Positions 1-8,755 of a DNA stretch of 64,000 nucleotides are shown here, piece by piece. The first letter of the stretch is position 1. Each line of letters starts with the position of its first letter. The notes under the pieces are model-generated. The model saw nothing but the letters and a program-made list of their open reading frames with translations. It ran no database searches and had not been told where the DNA came from. Source of the stretch: Flavobacterium flevense (GTDB lineage: Bacteria; Bacteroidota; Bacteroidia; Flavobacteriales; Flavobacteriaceae); NCBI RefSeq assembly GCF_900142775.1, contig NZ_FRCC01000002.1, positions 558,001 through 622,000 on the forward strand, in the 5' to 3' direction. Made by a program: the position numbers and the translations under genes.

Positions 1-1
1 G

Positions 2-760
2 GATAATCTGCAAAATTTAATCGAAAAAAAATTATGGAATCCAAAATCAGATTTCTTTGAGACTTTTACAGAGAAAGATACGTTGGCACAGGTAAGAGAA
101 GCAATTGGTTTTATTCCGTGGTATTTTAATTTACCTGAAAAAGGCAAAGGTTTTGAAAAAGCCTGGGAACAACTGAAGGATGAAAAAGGATTTTCGGCAC
201 CTTTTGGTTTAACAACTGCTGAGCGAAGAAGCCCGCGTTTTAGAACCCACGGAACAGGAACCTGTGAATGGGATGGTGCGATTTGGCCTTTTGCGACAGC
301 ACAAACACTTACTGCGATGGCGAATGTTTTGAATAATTATAATCAGGAAATTGTAAATAAAACGGATTATTTTAAACAAATGAATTTATATGTAGAATCG
401 CAATATTACCGCGGACGACCATACATTGGAGAATATCTGGACGAGACAACAGGTTACTGGTTAATGGGCGACAGAGAAAGAAGCCGTTATTACAATCATT
501 CTACCTTTAACGATTTGATGATTACCGGATTAGTTGGTTTACGCCCGAGAGCGGATGAAAAAATAGAAGTAAATCCCTTGATTCCACAAGATAAATGGGA
601 TTGGTTTTGTCTGGATAATGTCTTGTATCACGGGGATATCATTACTGTTCTTTGGGATAAAACAGGAGAGAAATATGGTAAAGGCAAAGGTTTCAGAATC
701 TTTAAAAACGGGAAGGAAATTGCTGTTTCTGATAAATTAGAGAGATTAGTGGCGGAATAA
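2..760 (+). CDS. C-terminal part of an (alpha/alpha)-barrel glycoside hydrolase (MGH1/GH63-like), truncated by window edge
   Basis: The frame is open from base 2, so the true start lies left of the window; the first internal Met-like codon (TTG at 83) is not a start. The visible 252 residues are rich in the aromatic and acidic motifs of alpha/alpha-toroid glycosidases: GFIPWYFNLP, GTGTCEWDGAIWPFATAQT, and a later YIGEYLDETTGYW / NHSTFNDLMITGLVGLRP block typical of the C-terminal half of MGH1-type and GH63-related enzymes. The protein ends in a short beta-rich tail (HGDIITVLWD). It precedes a GH78 gene on the same strand and is probably part of the same glycan-degradation cluster. Family placement is by recognition of these motifs; the substrate cannot be told from this fragment. 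Confidence 0.72.
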   Translation, partial: DNLQNLIEKKLWNPKSDFFETFTEKDTLAQVREAIGFIPWYFNLPEKGKGFEKAWEQLKDEKGFSAPFGLTTAERRSPRFRTHGTGTCEWDGAIWPFATAQTLTAMANVLNNYNQEIVNKTDYFKQMNLYVESQYYRGRPYIGEYLDETTGYWLMGDRERSRYYNHSTFNDLMITGLVGLRPRADEKIEVNPLIPQDKWDWFCLDNVLYHGDIITVLWDKTGEKYGKGKGFRIFKNGKEIAVSDKLERLVAE

Positions 761-780
761 TAGAATTTACGTTCGCTTTG

Positions 781-877
781 TCATCCCGACGAAGGAGGGA
801 TCTCAGTAAGCTGAATCGACAAAAATTGAACTACTTTACGGAGTTTCTTGTGGAGATCCCTCCTTCGTCGGGATGAC
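781..877. repeat. Intergenic inverted repeat (type A, CGACGAAGGAGGGATCTC arms)
   Basis: The left arm at 781-804 (TCATCCCGACGAAGGAGG followed by GATCTC) is the exact reverse complement of the right arm at 853-876. The arms are separated by about 48 nt. Related half or full copies occur at 17471 and 52243. An ATG at 848 lies at the edge of the right arm and is not a believable start codon for the following gene. Confidence 0.85.
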
Positions 878-904
878 AAAAATGGGAATAAAAAATTACA
901 ACTT

Positions 905-3658
905 ATGAAAAAAACATTTTTACATACATTCATCCTCCTTGCATCGCTCTGTTTTTCTTTGGCGAAAGCCCAAAATAAAATCAGCGTAATTGATTTGCAA
1001 TGCGAAATGTTGCGAAATCCCGAAGGAATTGATGTGCTTCAGCCAAGATTGAGCTGGTTAGTGAATACTGCTATTCCGGGTGTGGAACAAACCGCATACC
1101 AGATTTTAGTAGCTTCGACTAAAGAAAAGCTCAATGCCAATGAAGCCGATTTATGGGATAGCGGAAAAGTCACCGGCAATCAATCAATCAATGTGGTTTA
1201 TAAGGGTGAAAAAATGAGTAGCAGGAAAGAGGCTTACTGGAAAGTTAAAATCTGGATCAATAAAGGAGAAACTTTATGGAGTGAAACCAATCATTGGAGC
1301 ATGGGTATTTTGACCTATGCCGAATGGAAATCGACGCGATGGATTGGTTATGAAAAATTATCTAAAGATGACAGTGTTTCTCAGTATTCCAGATTGTCTG
1401 CCCGTTATTTGCGAAAAGAAATTGATTTGAAAAAGCAAGTCAAATCGGCTAAGGTTTATATCATGGGAATGGGCTTGTATGAACTTTATATCAACGGAAA
1501 TAAAATTGGAGATCAGGTTTTGGCTCCTGTTCCTACGGATTATACTAAAAACGTAAAATACAATGTTTTTGATGTGACTTCGCAACTGAAAGAAGGCAAA
1601 AATATGCTGGGAACCATTTTAGGAAACGGACGTTTTTTTGCAATGCGTCAGGACTACAAACCCTATAAAATAAAATCATTTGGTTTCCCAAAAATGGCTT
1701 TGCAGTTGTATGTTGATTATACGGATGGAACTAGCGAAACAATCAGAACTGACGAATCTTGGAAACTAACTACCGACGGACCAATTTTAGCTAACAACGA
1801 ATACGATGGTGAAGAATATGATGCCCGTAAGGAAATGAAAGGCTGGGCGACGACCAATTTTGACGATAAAAACTGGGTAAACGCCAGATACGTTCAGGAA
1901 CCGGGCGGTTTTTATGAAGCACAAATGACGCCGAATATGAAAATTATGGGCGAGGTAAAGCCTATTTCGATTAAAGCAACTCCCAGAGGAACTTATATTT
2001 TAGATATGGGTCAGAATATGGTGGGCTGGTTGCAATTGAAAGTGAAAGGAAAAAGTGGTGACCAAATCACGATGAAATTTGCCGAATCGTTGCAAGATGA
2101 TGGTTCGCTATACATTGCCAATTTGCGTGATGCCAAAACTACTGATATTTATACGCTGAAAGGCGAAGGCGAAGAAATCTGGGAACCACGATTTGTATTT
2201 CACGGATTTCGATTTGTAGAAATTTCAGGTTTTCCAGGCAAACCAACATTGGATAATTTCGTTGGAAAAGTGGTGTATGACGACATTAAAACGACAGGAA
2301 CTTTCGAATCTTCGGATGCTACGATGAACCAGATTTTCAAAAATGCCTGGTGGGGAATCAGCGGCAATTACAAAGGAATGCCAATCGACTGTCCACAGCG
2401 AAACGAGCGTCAGCCTTGGTTGGGCGACCGAACAACAGGTGCTTATGGCGAAAGTTTTTTATTCGATAATCAGACTTTGTATGCCAAATGGCTGGATGAT
2501 ATTAAATATTCCCAGACCCAAGATGGCGGATTACCAGATGTTGCACCGGCATTCTGGCGCTATTACGGTGATAATGTGACCTGGCCGGGAACTTATATCA
2601 CGGTGGGCGATATGCTGTACCAACAATTTGGCGATGCAGAAGTAATTAAAAAACAATACCCATCTATGAAAAAATGGATGACGTATATGGAAGAAAATTA
2701 TCTGCAAAATGATTTGATGGACAAGGATAAATACGGTGATTGGTGTGTTCCGCCGGAATCATTAGAGCTGATTCGATCTAAAGATCCTGCCCGTCTAACC
2801 GATGGACAATTGTTGTCGAGTGCATTTTATTATCAGTTATTAAACATCATGAAAAAGTTTGCAGTTATTGCAAAGGAAGAATCTGATATTGCACATTATG
2901 ACGATTTGGCAACACGAATTAAAAAAGCATTTAATGCCAAATATTTGAATACAGCTACCAACAGCTATGCTAATAATACCGTAACCGCGAATGTTCTGCC
3001 TTTGGCTTTTGGCATGGTTCCTGAAAACTTAGTAGATAAGGTTTTCCAAAATATGGTTCATGAAGTTGAGGTGACTAAAAACGGTCATATCAGCACAGGT
3101 GTAATTGGAACACAATTTTTGATGCGAACTTTAACCAATTTTGGAAGAGGAGATTTGGCTTATAAACTGGCTTCCAATAAAACCTATCCAAGTTGGGGGT
3201 ATATGGTCGAAAATGGAGCAACTACCATCTGGGAATTATGGAACGGAAACACTGCTGACCCATCAATGAATTCTCAAAATCACGTGATGCTTTTAGGTGA
3301 TTTGATGATTTGGTATTTTGAAAATATGGCGGGAATCAAGAGCAATCCGGAAACTCCGGGTTTCAAACAAATTATTATGAAACCGGATTTCAATGCAGGA
3401 CTGACTTATGTCAATGCGTCTTATGAATCTGTTCATGGTTTGATAAAAAGTCATTGGAAAAAAGATAAAAAAGGATTGGAGTGGAGCATCACCATTCCGG
3501 CTAATACAACAGCTTTGGTTTATTTGCCTACAGCAGATTCGAAAAAAATTACAGTCAATAAATCAAAATTAGAGAAAGCAGGAATTGAGTCTAAAACAGA
3601 AGATAAGCAACAGGTTTTAAAATTATATTCGGGCGAATACACCATTAAAATAAATTAA
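905..3658 (+). CDS. Secreted GH78 family alpha-L-rhamnosidase
   Basis: Predicted to hydrolyse terminal alpha-L-rhamnose from glycans outside the cytoplasm. The start at 905 is chosen because it opens directly into a signal peptide (MKKTFLHTFILLASLCFSLA, cleavage near AKAQ); the longer in-frame ORF from 848 begins inside an inverted repeat. The 917-residue length fits full-size GH78 proteins: N-terminal beta-sandwich modules, then the (alpha/alpha)6 barrel, then a C-terminal beta domain. The barrel carries DCPQRNERQPWLGD (about residues 495-508); its RNER glutamate corresponds to the general acid region of the family. WGYMVENGATTIWELWNG supplies the second active-site acid. It sits in a run of glycosidase genes. 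The family is secure; the exact linkage is inferred. Confidence 0.9.
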   Translation: MKKTFLHTFILLASLCFSLAKAQNKISVIDLQCEMLRNPEGIDVLQPRLSWLVNTAIPGVEQTAYQILVASTKEKLNANEADLWDSGKVTGNQSINVVYKGEKMSSRKEAYWKVKIWINKGETLWSETNHWSMGILTYAEWKSTRWIGYEKLSKDDSVSQYSRLSARYLRKEIDLKKQVKSAKVYIMGMGLYELYINGNKIGDQVLAPVPTDYTKNVKYNVFDVTSQLKEGKNMLGTILGNGRFFAMRQDYKPYKIKSFGFPKMALQLYVDYTDGTSETIRTDESWKLTTDGPILANNEYDGEEYDARKEMKGWATTNFDDKNWVNARYVQEPGGFYEAQMTPNMKIMGEVKPISIKATPRGTYILDMGQNMVGWLQLKVKGKSGDQITMKFAESLQDDGSLYIANLRDAKTTDIYTLKGEGEEIWEPRFVFHGFRFVEISGFPGKPTLDNFVGKVVYDDIKTTGTFESSDATMNQIFKNAWWGISGNYKGMPIDCPQRNERQPWLGDRTTGAYGESFLFDNQTLYAKWLDDIKYSQTQDGGLPDVAPAFWRYYGDNVTWPGTYITVGDMLYQQFGDAEVIKKQYPSMKKWMTYMEENYLQNDLMDKDKYGDWCVPPESLELIRSKDPARLTDGQLLSSAFYYQLLNIMKKFAVIAKEESDIAHYDDLATRIKKAFNAKYLNTATNSYANNTVTANVLPLAFGMVPENLVDKVFQNMVHEVEVTKNGHISTGVIGTQFLMRTLTNFGRGDLAYKLASNKTYPSWGYMVENGATTIWELWNGNTADPSMNSQNHVMLLGDLMIWYFENMAGIKSNPETPGFKQIIMKPDFNAGLTYVNASYESVHGLIKSHWKKDKKGLEWSITIPANTTALVYLPTADSKKITVNKSKLEKAGIESKTEDKQQVLKLYSGEYTIKIN

Positions 3659-3685
3659 TATTCATAATTATAAAAATTGATAAAA

Positions 3686-4831
3686 ATGAGAGGATTAAAA
3701 GTAGCATTATTGTTAATAGGAGTACTAACATTAGGAAGTTGCAGTTCTGCTTTAAAAAATAAAACATGGAAAGAAGGAATTTTAGTAGATGAATTTATCT
3801 ATGATAAAGCACCTTATCCTTCCTGTCATGCTGTAACTATTGTAGAAGCGACTAATGGAGATTTAGTATCGTCCTGGTTTGGAGGAACACATGAAAGAAA
3901 TCCTGATGTTTGTATTTATGTGAGCCGTAAACCAAAAGGAAGCGATAAATGGACGGAAGGAATTATGGTTGCTGACGGAGTGATGAAAGACGGACCAAGA
4001 TTACCAACATGGAATCCTGTTTTGTACCAAATTCCGGGAGGCGATTTGATGTTATTCTATAAAATAGGACCAAAACCATCGGAATGGTGGGGAATGTTAA
4101 GAAGATCTTCAGATGGTGGAAAAACCTGGTCAGAAGCGGAGAAAATGCCTGACGGATTTTTAGGACCTATCAAAAACAAACCGGTGTTGTTAAGCAATGG
4201 AACACTATTACTTCCTTCCAGTATTGAAGGTGACGGATGGCGTTTGCGTATGGAATCGACACCTGATTTTGGAAAAACATGGGTTATGGGAGATACTTTA
4301 CCAAGAGGGAAAAAAGAAATTAATGCCATTCAGCCAAGTATTTTGTTCCATAAAGATGGAAGCATTCAGGCTATTGGGAGAACAAGAAACAGAGCATTAT
4401 TCAGTACTTTTTCAAAAGACAATGGAAAAACATGGTCGGATGTTGAATTACTAGATATGCCAAATAATAATTCAGGAACTGATGCGGTGACTTTGAAAAA
4501 CGGGAAACATTTATTGGTTTACAACCACGTTTTGCCTCCTGGAGATTTAGCTAAAGGACCAAGAACTCCTTTGAATGTTTCTATTTCTGATGATGGAATT
4601 CACTGGAATGCTGCTTTAGTATTAGAAGATTCAAAAATCAGTCAATATTCGTATCCATCTGTAATTCAGAGTTCAGACGGAATGGTGCATATTGTGTATA
4701 CCTGGAGAAGAGAAAAATTGAAATATGTAAAAATTGATCCTTCTAAATTAGTGACTTTACCAATTAAAAAAGGAATTTGGCCAGGTGAAAAAGGAAAAGT
4801 GGTAACTGCTGTTAAAGCGGAAGAAGAATAA
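3686..4831 (+). CDS. Sialidase-like BNR/Asp-box lipoprotein
   Basis: Six-bladed beta-propeller protein of the sialidase/neuraminidase-like superfamily. Asp boxes (S-x-D-x-G-x-T-W) are visible: SSDGGKTW (about residues 141-148), TPDFGKTW, SKDNGKTW and the weaker SDDGIHW. The start at 3686 is preferred over the TTG at 3677 because it has an A-rich leader and yields a lipoprotein signal (MRGLKVALLLIGVLTLGSC, lipobox LGSC). The family includes true sialidases but also many Bacteroidetes proteins acting on other sugars. With GH78, GH2 and alpha-glucuronidase-like neighbours, a role in a plant- or algal-type glycan pathway is as likely as sialic acid release. An arginine triad was not verified. Confidence 0.75.
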   Translation: MRGLKVALLLIGVLTLGSCSSALKNKTWKEGILVDEFIYDKAPYPSCHAVTIVEATNGDLVSSWFGGTHERNPDVCIYVSRKPKGSDKWTEGIMVADGVMKDGPRLPTWNPVLYQIPGGDLMLFYKIGPKPSEWWGMLRRSSDGGKTWSEAEKMPDGFLGPIKNKPVLLSNGTLLLPSSIEGDGWRLRMESTPDFGKTWVMGDTLPRGKKEINAIQPSILFHKDGSIQAIGRTRNRALFSTFSKDNGKTWSDVELLDMPNNNSGTDAVTLKNGKHLLVYNHVLPPGDLAKGPRTPLNVSISDDGIHWNAALVLEDSKISQYSYPSVIQSSDGMVHIVYTWRREKLKYVKIDPSKLVTLPIKKGIWPGEKGKVVTAVKAEEE

Positions 4832-4846
4832 GATTTAAAAAAATTA

Positions 4847-4909
4847 ACCATTAAGATATTTAAGTTTATTAAGGCAAAAACACTTAACTCTCTTAAATAT
4901 CTTAATGGT
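4847..4909. repeat. Intergenic inverted repeat (ACCATTAAGATATTTAAG arms)
   Basis: Perfect 18-bp arms at 4847-4864 and 4892-4909 with a 27-nt loop. The right arm contains the ATG at 4905, which therefore looks like a false start for the following gene. Confidence 0.9.
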
Positions 4910-4922
4910 GAAAAAATACATT

Positions 4923-5816
4923 ATGAAATTAATTAATTTTCAAAAGAGCTTAATTATTGCAATGCTTGTTCTCTTATCAGGAACATTCAATAGCGTCACT
5001 AACGCTCAATCTTTAAAAAAACAACGTTACAAAGTAGCTGTTTGTGACTGGATGATTCTTAAAAGACAAAAGTTAGGATCGTTTGAACTAGCAAGCCAAT
5101 TAAAAGCAGACGGAATCGAATTAGACATGGGCGGATTGGGAAACCGTGAAACTTTTGACAGTAAACTTGCCAATCCTGTTGAGGTTAAAAAATTCAAGGA
5201 TAAGTCGAAAGAATTCAATGTTGGAATTTCTTCGATTGCAATGTCTGGTTTTTACGGACAATCTTTTGCAAAGCGCGAGACCGTAAAAAGAATGGTTCAG
5301 GATTGTATTGATGCCATGGAAACCATGAATGTAAAAGTGGCTTACTTACCATTAGGAAATCAATGTGATTTGAAAAAGTTTCCTGAATTGCGTCCGGTAA
5401 TCATAGAGCGTTTGCAATGGGCAGCAAAAAGAGTGGCTAAAGTAGGCGGAGTTATTGCGGTAGAAACCACATTAGACGCTGCTGCCGAAAAAGAATTTTT
5501 AAAGGAGATAGGTTGTAAACGCATTAAGAGTTCCTTTAATTTTTCGAATGCTATTGAAAACGGTAAAGACATTTCTGAAGAGTTACAAATTTTAGGTAAA
5601 AAACATTTGGCTCAAATTCACGCTTCCAATACCGATGGTTTTTGGATACAAAATGACAAAGCCATTGATATGCCTAAAATCAAATCTACTTTAGATAAAA
5701 TGAACTGGAAAGGATGGTTAATCGTAGAACGTTCTCGCGATACGACGGATGTACACAATGTGAAAGCCAATTACGGAGCAAATGTTGCTTACCTGAAACG
5801 TATTTTCCAGAATTAA
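4923..5816 (+). CDS. Secreted TIM-barrel protein of the sugar phosphate isomerase/epimerase (AP endonuclease 2-like) superfamily
   Basis: A 297-residue protein with the xylose isomerase-like TIM-barrel fold: DGIELDMGGLG near the N-terminus, VKVAYLPLGNQC in the middle, a VGGVIAVETTLD strand with a probable metal-ligand Glu, and LAQIHASNTDGFW toward the C-terminus. The start at 4923 gives a signal peptide (about residues 1-30, ending SVTNAQS); the upstream in-frame ATG at 4905 lies in an inverted repeat. A signal peptide on this fold is common in Bacteroidetes glycan clusters, where the biochemical role is usually unknown. It follows the Asp-box lipoprotein and precedes the alpha-glucuronidase-like gene. 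Fold call firm, reaction unknown. Confidence 0.75.
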   Translation: MKLINFQKSLIIAMLVLLSGTFNSVTNAQSLKKQRYKVAVCDWMILKRQKLGSFELASQLKADGIELDMGGLGNRETFDSKLANPVEVKKFKDKSKEFNVGISSIAMSGFYGQSFAKRETVKRMVQDCIDAMETMNVKVAYLPLGNQCDLKKFPELRPVIIERLQWAAKRVAKVGGVIAVETTLDAAAEKEFLKEIGCKRIKSSFNFSNAIENGKDISEELQILGKKHLAQIHASNTDGFWIQNDKAIDMPKIKSTLDKMNWKGWLIVERSRDTTDVHNVKANYGANVAYLKRIFQN

Positions 5817-5830
5817 AAATAAATGCTACG

Positions 5831-5889
5831 AAGACACCAAGTCACAAAGAAATAATTAATCAAAACTTTGCGCCTTAGTGTCTTTGTGG
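5831..5889. repeat. Imperfect intergenic inverted repeat (AAGACACCAAG arms)
   Basis: The left arm AAGACACCAAG near 5831-5841 pairs with CTTAGTGTCTT near 5874-5884 (one mismatch). It belongs to the type with CACAAAG/CTTTGTG-like ends seen in other spacers of this window. Confidence 0.6.
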
Positions 5890-5909
5890 CAAAATAAAAA
5901 ACATTAGAA

Positions 5910-8642
5910 ATGAAATATTTAAGTTTACTTTTTTTAGGATTATGGGTAACTTTTGCCTCAGCCCAGAATATTACAATCGTTCGGGATGCTAATGCAGCCC
6001 GTGCTAATTTTGGAGCCGAAAAAATTGCTGAAATTGCCACTCAAAAAGGGTTTGCAGTTACTTTTTCGGAAAAAGTACCTAAAAATTCTAAAAACAGAGT
6101 TATCGTAATTGGTGAAAAAGGAAGCGATTTTTGGAAGCAAAATTCGAAAAAAGCGAACATTGATGATAGTCAATTAACCAAGAAAGAAGGTTTCCAGATC
6201 AGTACGCAAAAGAATATTATTTTTGTCGAAGGTTTTGATGCTTCGGGCGCTTTGTATGGTGCTTTAGAAATAGCTGATAAAATTAAGGAAAGCGGAAAGC
6301 TCCCAGCTGAAATTAATGAAAATGACAGTCCGGAAATGGTGTTGCGAGGCACTTGCATCGGGATGCAAAAAACGACTTATCTGGAAGGTCGCGGTGTTTA
6401 TGAATATCCGTATACTCCGGAATCTTTTCCGTGGTTTTATGACAAAGCACTTTGGACTAAATACCTGGATATGATGGTTGAAAACCGTATGAATTCCTTG
6501 TATTTATGGAACGGACATCCGTTTGCTTCATTGGTAAAATTAAAAGAGTATCCGTTTGCCGTTGAGGTAAGCGATGAAACTTTTAAGAAAAATGAAGAAG
6601 TTTTCAAATTTCTGACTGAAGAAGCTAATAAAAGAGGAATCTGGGTGATTCAAATGTTTTATAACATCATTCTTTCCAAGCCTTTTGCTGATCATTACAA
6701 TCTTAAAACGCAGGAAAGAGAGCGTATTATCACTCCGTTAATTGCCGATTATACTCAAAAATCAATTACTGCCTTTATCGAAAAATACCCGAATGTGGGT
6801 TTGTTAGTGTGTTTAGGAGAAGCCATGAATACGGTTGAAGATGATGTGAACTGGTTTACCAAAACGATTCTTCCGGGTGTTCAGGACGGTTTGAAAGCCT
6901 TAGGAAAAACCGAAGAACCACCGATTATTTTGCGTTCTCATGATACCGATGCTCCTGCAGTAATGGCGAAAGCTTTGCCTTTGTATAAAAATTTATATAC
7001 CATGAGTAAATACACCGGGGAATCGCTGACTACTTATACACCGGGCGGACCTTGGGGAGAAACGCACAAACAGTTGAGCTCTTTAGGTTCTATTCATATC
7101 GAAAATGTGCATATTCTGGCTAATTTGGAACCTTTTAGATATGGTTCTCCGGATTTTATTCAGAAAACAGTAAAAGCAATGCATAATATTCATGGTGCCA
7201 ATGCCTTGCATTTATACCCACAGGCATCCTATTGGGACTGGCCTTATACGGCTGATAAAACTAAAACAGGCGAACGATTATTAGAAATGGATCGCGACTG
7301 GATTTGGTACAAAGCCTGGGCAAGATATGCGTGGGACAGTAAAAGAGACCGTTCTCAGGAAATAAGTTATTGGGACACCCAATTAGCTAAAAAATATGGA
7401 ACAGACTCTGAGACAGCAAAAAATATTCTGGAAGCTTATGAGCAAATAGGCGAAATTGCTCCTAAAACTTTAAGACGTTTTGGGATCACCGAAGGAAACC
7501 GTCAAACATTATTGTTAGGAATGTTCGAAAGCCAATTAGTCAATCCTGCTAAATGGCGCGTGTATCCGGGATTCCATGAATCTTGTGGTCCTGTGGGCGA
7601 ATTGCTTCAGGAATATGCCAGAAAAGAATGGAATCATGAAGCACATATTGGGGAAACGCCTACGCAAATTATCAGCGAAATTGTACAACACGGAAAAATA
7701 GCTGTTGAAGCCATTAACAAAGCAACTCCGGGAGTTTCTAAAGATAAAGATGAATTCAATCGCTTAAAAAACGATGTGTATTGTTATGATGCTTTTGCAA
7801 AATGTTTTTCTGAAAAAACAGAAGCAGCTCTACTGGTTTTGAGATACAGTTATTCGAATGATATTGCCGATTTAGACAAAGCTGTGCCGCATCTTGAAAA
7901 AGCTTTGGAATATTATGAAGAGTTAGTGAAACTGACTAAAGACACTTATTTCTACGCGAATAGTATGCAAACCGCACAACGCCGAATTCCTATTGGTGGA
8001 GACGATGGAAAAAATAAAACCTGGGAAGAATTGTTACCGCATTACGAGCGTGAACTGGCTAATTTTAAAAGAAATATCAGTCTTTTAAAAGAAGCTAAAA
8101 ATGGAAAAATCAAGCCAAAAGCAGTGACACCATGGAAAGCTGTGAATGTTACTGTGTTAAGCCCAAAAGCAGACACTTATGCAGTAAAAGAAGGCACAAA
8201 AGTGTATGGAACTGACATTTCTGAATTGGTTAAAGTAGCTCCGGAACTAAAAAATTTAAAAGGAATTTCATTGGTAGAAGACCAGCAAAATACCGAAGGA
8301 ACTACACTGAAATTCAAGAATGATAAAGCGGTGAAATTAGTAGTAGGCTATTTCAATTCTGATCAGAAAAGATTTTTATTCCCACCAAGTCTGGAAACAA
8401 ATGCTGCCGGAAATGAAAGGGGAGAAGCCGAAGTAATTTTGGCGAATGCCATGAATTTAAAAGAATTACCAAGGATTAATATCCATACTTATACTTTTAA
8501 AGCAGGCGAAAATGAACTGAATTTAGGAAAAGGACGCGTATTGATTTTAGGTTTTATTGATGCCAATCAAAAAATTGAAACGCGTGATGTAGGTTTTATT
8601 GGAGCAGATGAAAAAGAAGCCGTAGACTGGTTATTTTATTAA
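5910..8642 (+). CDS. Secreted alpha-glucuronidase/alpha-galacturonidase-like glycoside hydrolase
   Basis: A 910-residue exported protein with a clear signal peptide (MKYLSLLFLGLWVTFASAQ). The first 140 residues resemble the alpha-glucuronidase N-terminal domain: a beta-alpha fold with KNRVIVIGEKGSDFW, then YGALEIADKI. A TIM barrel follows: RGTCIGMQK, NRMNSLYLWNGHPF, GIWVIQMFYN, GLLVCLGEAMNT, PPIILRSHDTDAP and YPQASYWDWPY. Acidic residues in LGEAMN are candidates for catalysis. The C-terminal third is helical and then beta-rich. Similar Bacteroidetes proteins are annotated as alpha-glucuronidase or alpha-D-galacturonidase. Neighbouring rhamnosidase and GH2 genes fit a uronic-acid-containing substrate. 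The superfamily is reasonable; the precise activity is inferred. Confidence 0.62.
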   Translation: MKYLSLLFLGLWVTFASAQNITIVRDANAARANFGAEKIAEIATQKGFAVTFSEKVPKNSKNRVIVIGEKGSDFWKQNSKKANIDDSQLTKKEGFQISTQKNIIFVEGFDASGALYGALEIADKIKESGKLPAEINENDSPEMVLRGTCIGMQKTTYLEGRGVYEYPYTPESFPWFYDKALWTKYLDMMVENRMNSLYLWNGHPFASLVKLKEYPFAVEVSDETFKKNEEVFKFLTEEANKRGIWVIQMFYNIILSKPFADHYNLKTQERERIITPLIADYTQKSITAFIEKYPNVGLLVCLGEAMNTVEDDVNWFTKTILPGVQDGLKALGKTEEPPIILRSHDTDAPAVMAKALPLYKNLYTMSKYTGESLTTYTPGGPWGETHKQLSSLGSIHIENVHILANLEPFRYGSPDFIQKTVKAMHNIHGANALHLYPQASYWDWPYTADKTKTGERLLEMDRDWIWYKAWARYAWDSKRDRSQEISYWDTQLAKKYGTDSETAKNILEAYEQIGEIAPKTLRRFGITEGNRQTLLLGMFESQLVNPAKWRVYPGFHESCGPVGELLQEYARKEWNHEAHIGETPTQIISEIVQHGKIAVEAINKATPGVSKDKDEFNRLKNDVYCYDAFAKCFSEKTEAALLVLRYSYSNDIADLDKAVPHLEKALEYYEELVKLTKDTYFYANSMQTAQRRIPIGGDDGKNKTWEELLPHYERELANFKRNISLLKEAKNGKIKPKAVTPWKAVNVTVLSPKADTYAVKEGTKVYGTDISELVKVAPELKNLKGISLVEDQQNTEGTTLKFKNDKAVKLVVGYFNSDQKRFLFPPSLETNAAGNERGEAEVILANAMNLKELPRINIHTYTFKAGENELNLGKGRVLILGFIDANQKIETRDVGFIGADEKEAVDWLFY

Positions 8643-8657
8643 AATAAATTACTGAAT

Positions 8658-8716
8658 GTCAGTCTGAGCTTGTCGAAGACCTCGTTAAAAAAGCACTTCG
8701 ACAGGCTCAGTGTGAC
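8658..8716. repeat. Intergenic inverted repeat (CTGAGCTTGTCGAAG type)
   Basis: The left arm at 8658-8678 (contains CTGAGCTTGTCGAAG) and right arm at 8696-8716 (contains CTTCGACAGGCTCAG) are complementary except for a few positions. The loop is 17 nt. This repeat type is widely seen in spacers of Bacteroidetes genomes and may act as a transcription terminator. Confidence 0.85.
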
Positions 8717-8755
8717 ATTTAAAATAATAATTACACTTAAATGTATTATTAAAAA

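Noticed and set aside
781..877. Repeat clusters as a CRISPR array
   Set aside because: The repeats are inverted pairs at scattered sites, not direct repeats with regular spacers, and no cas genes are present.
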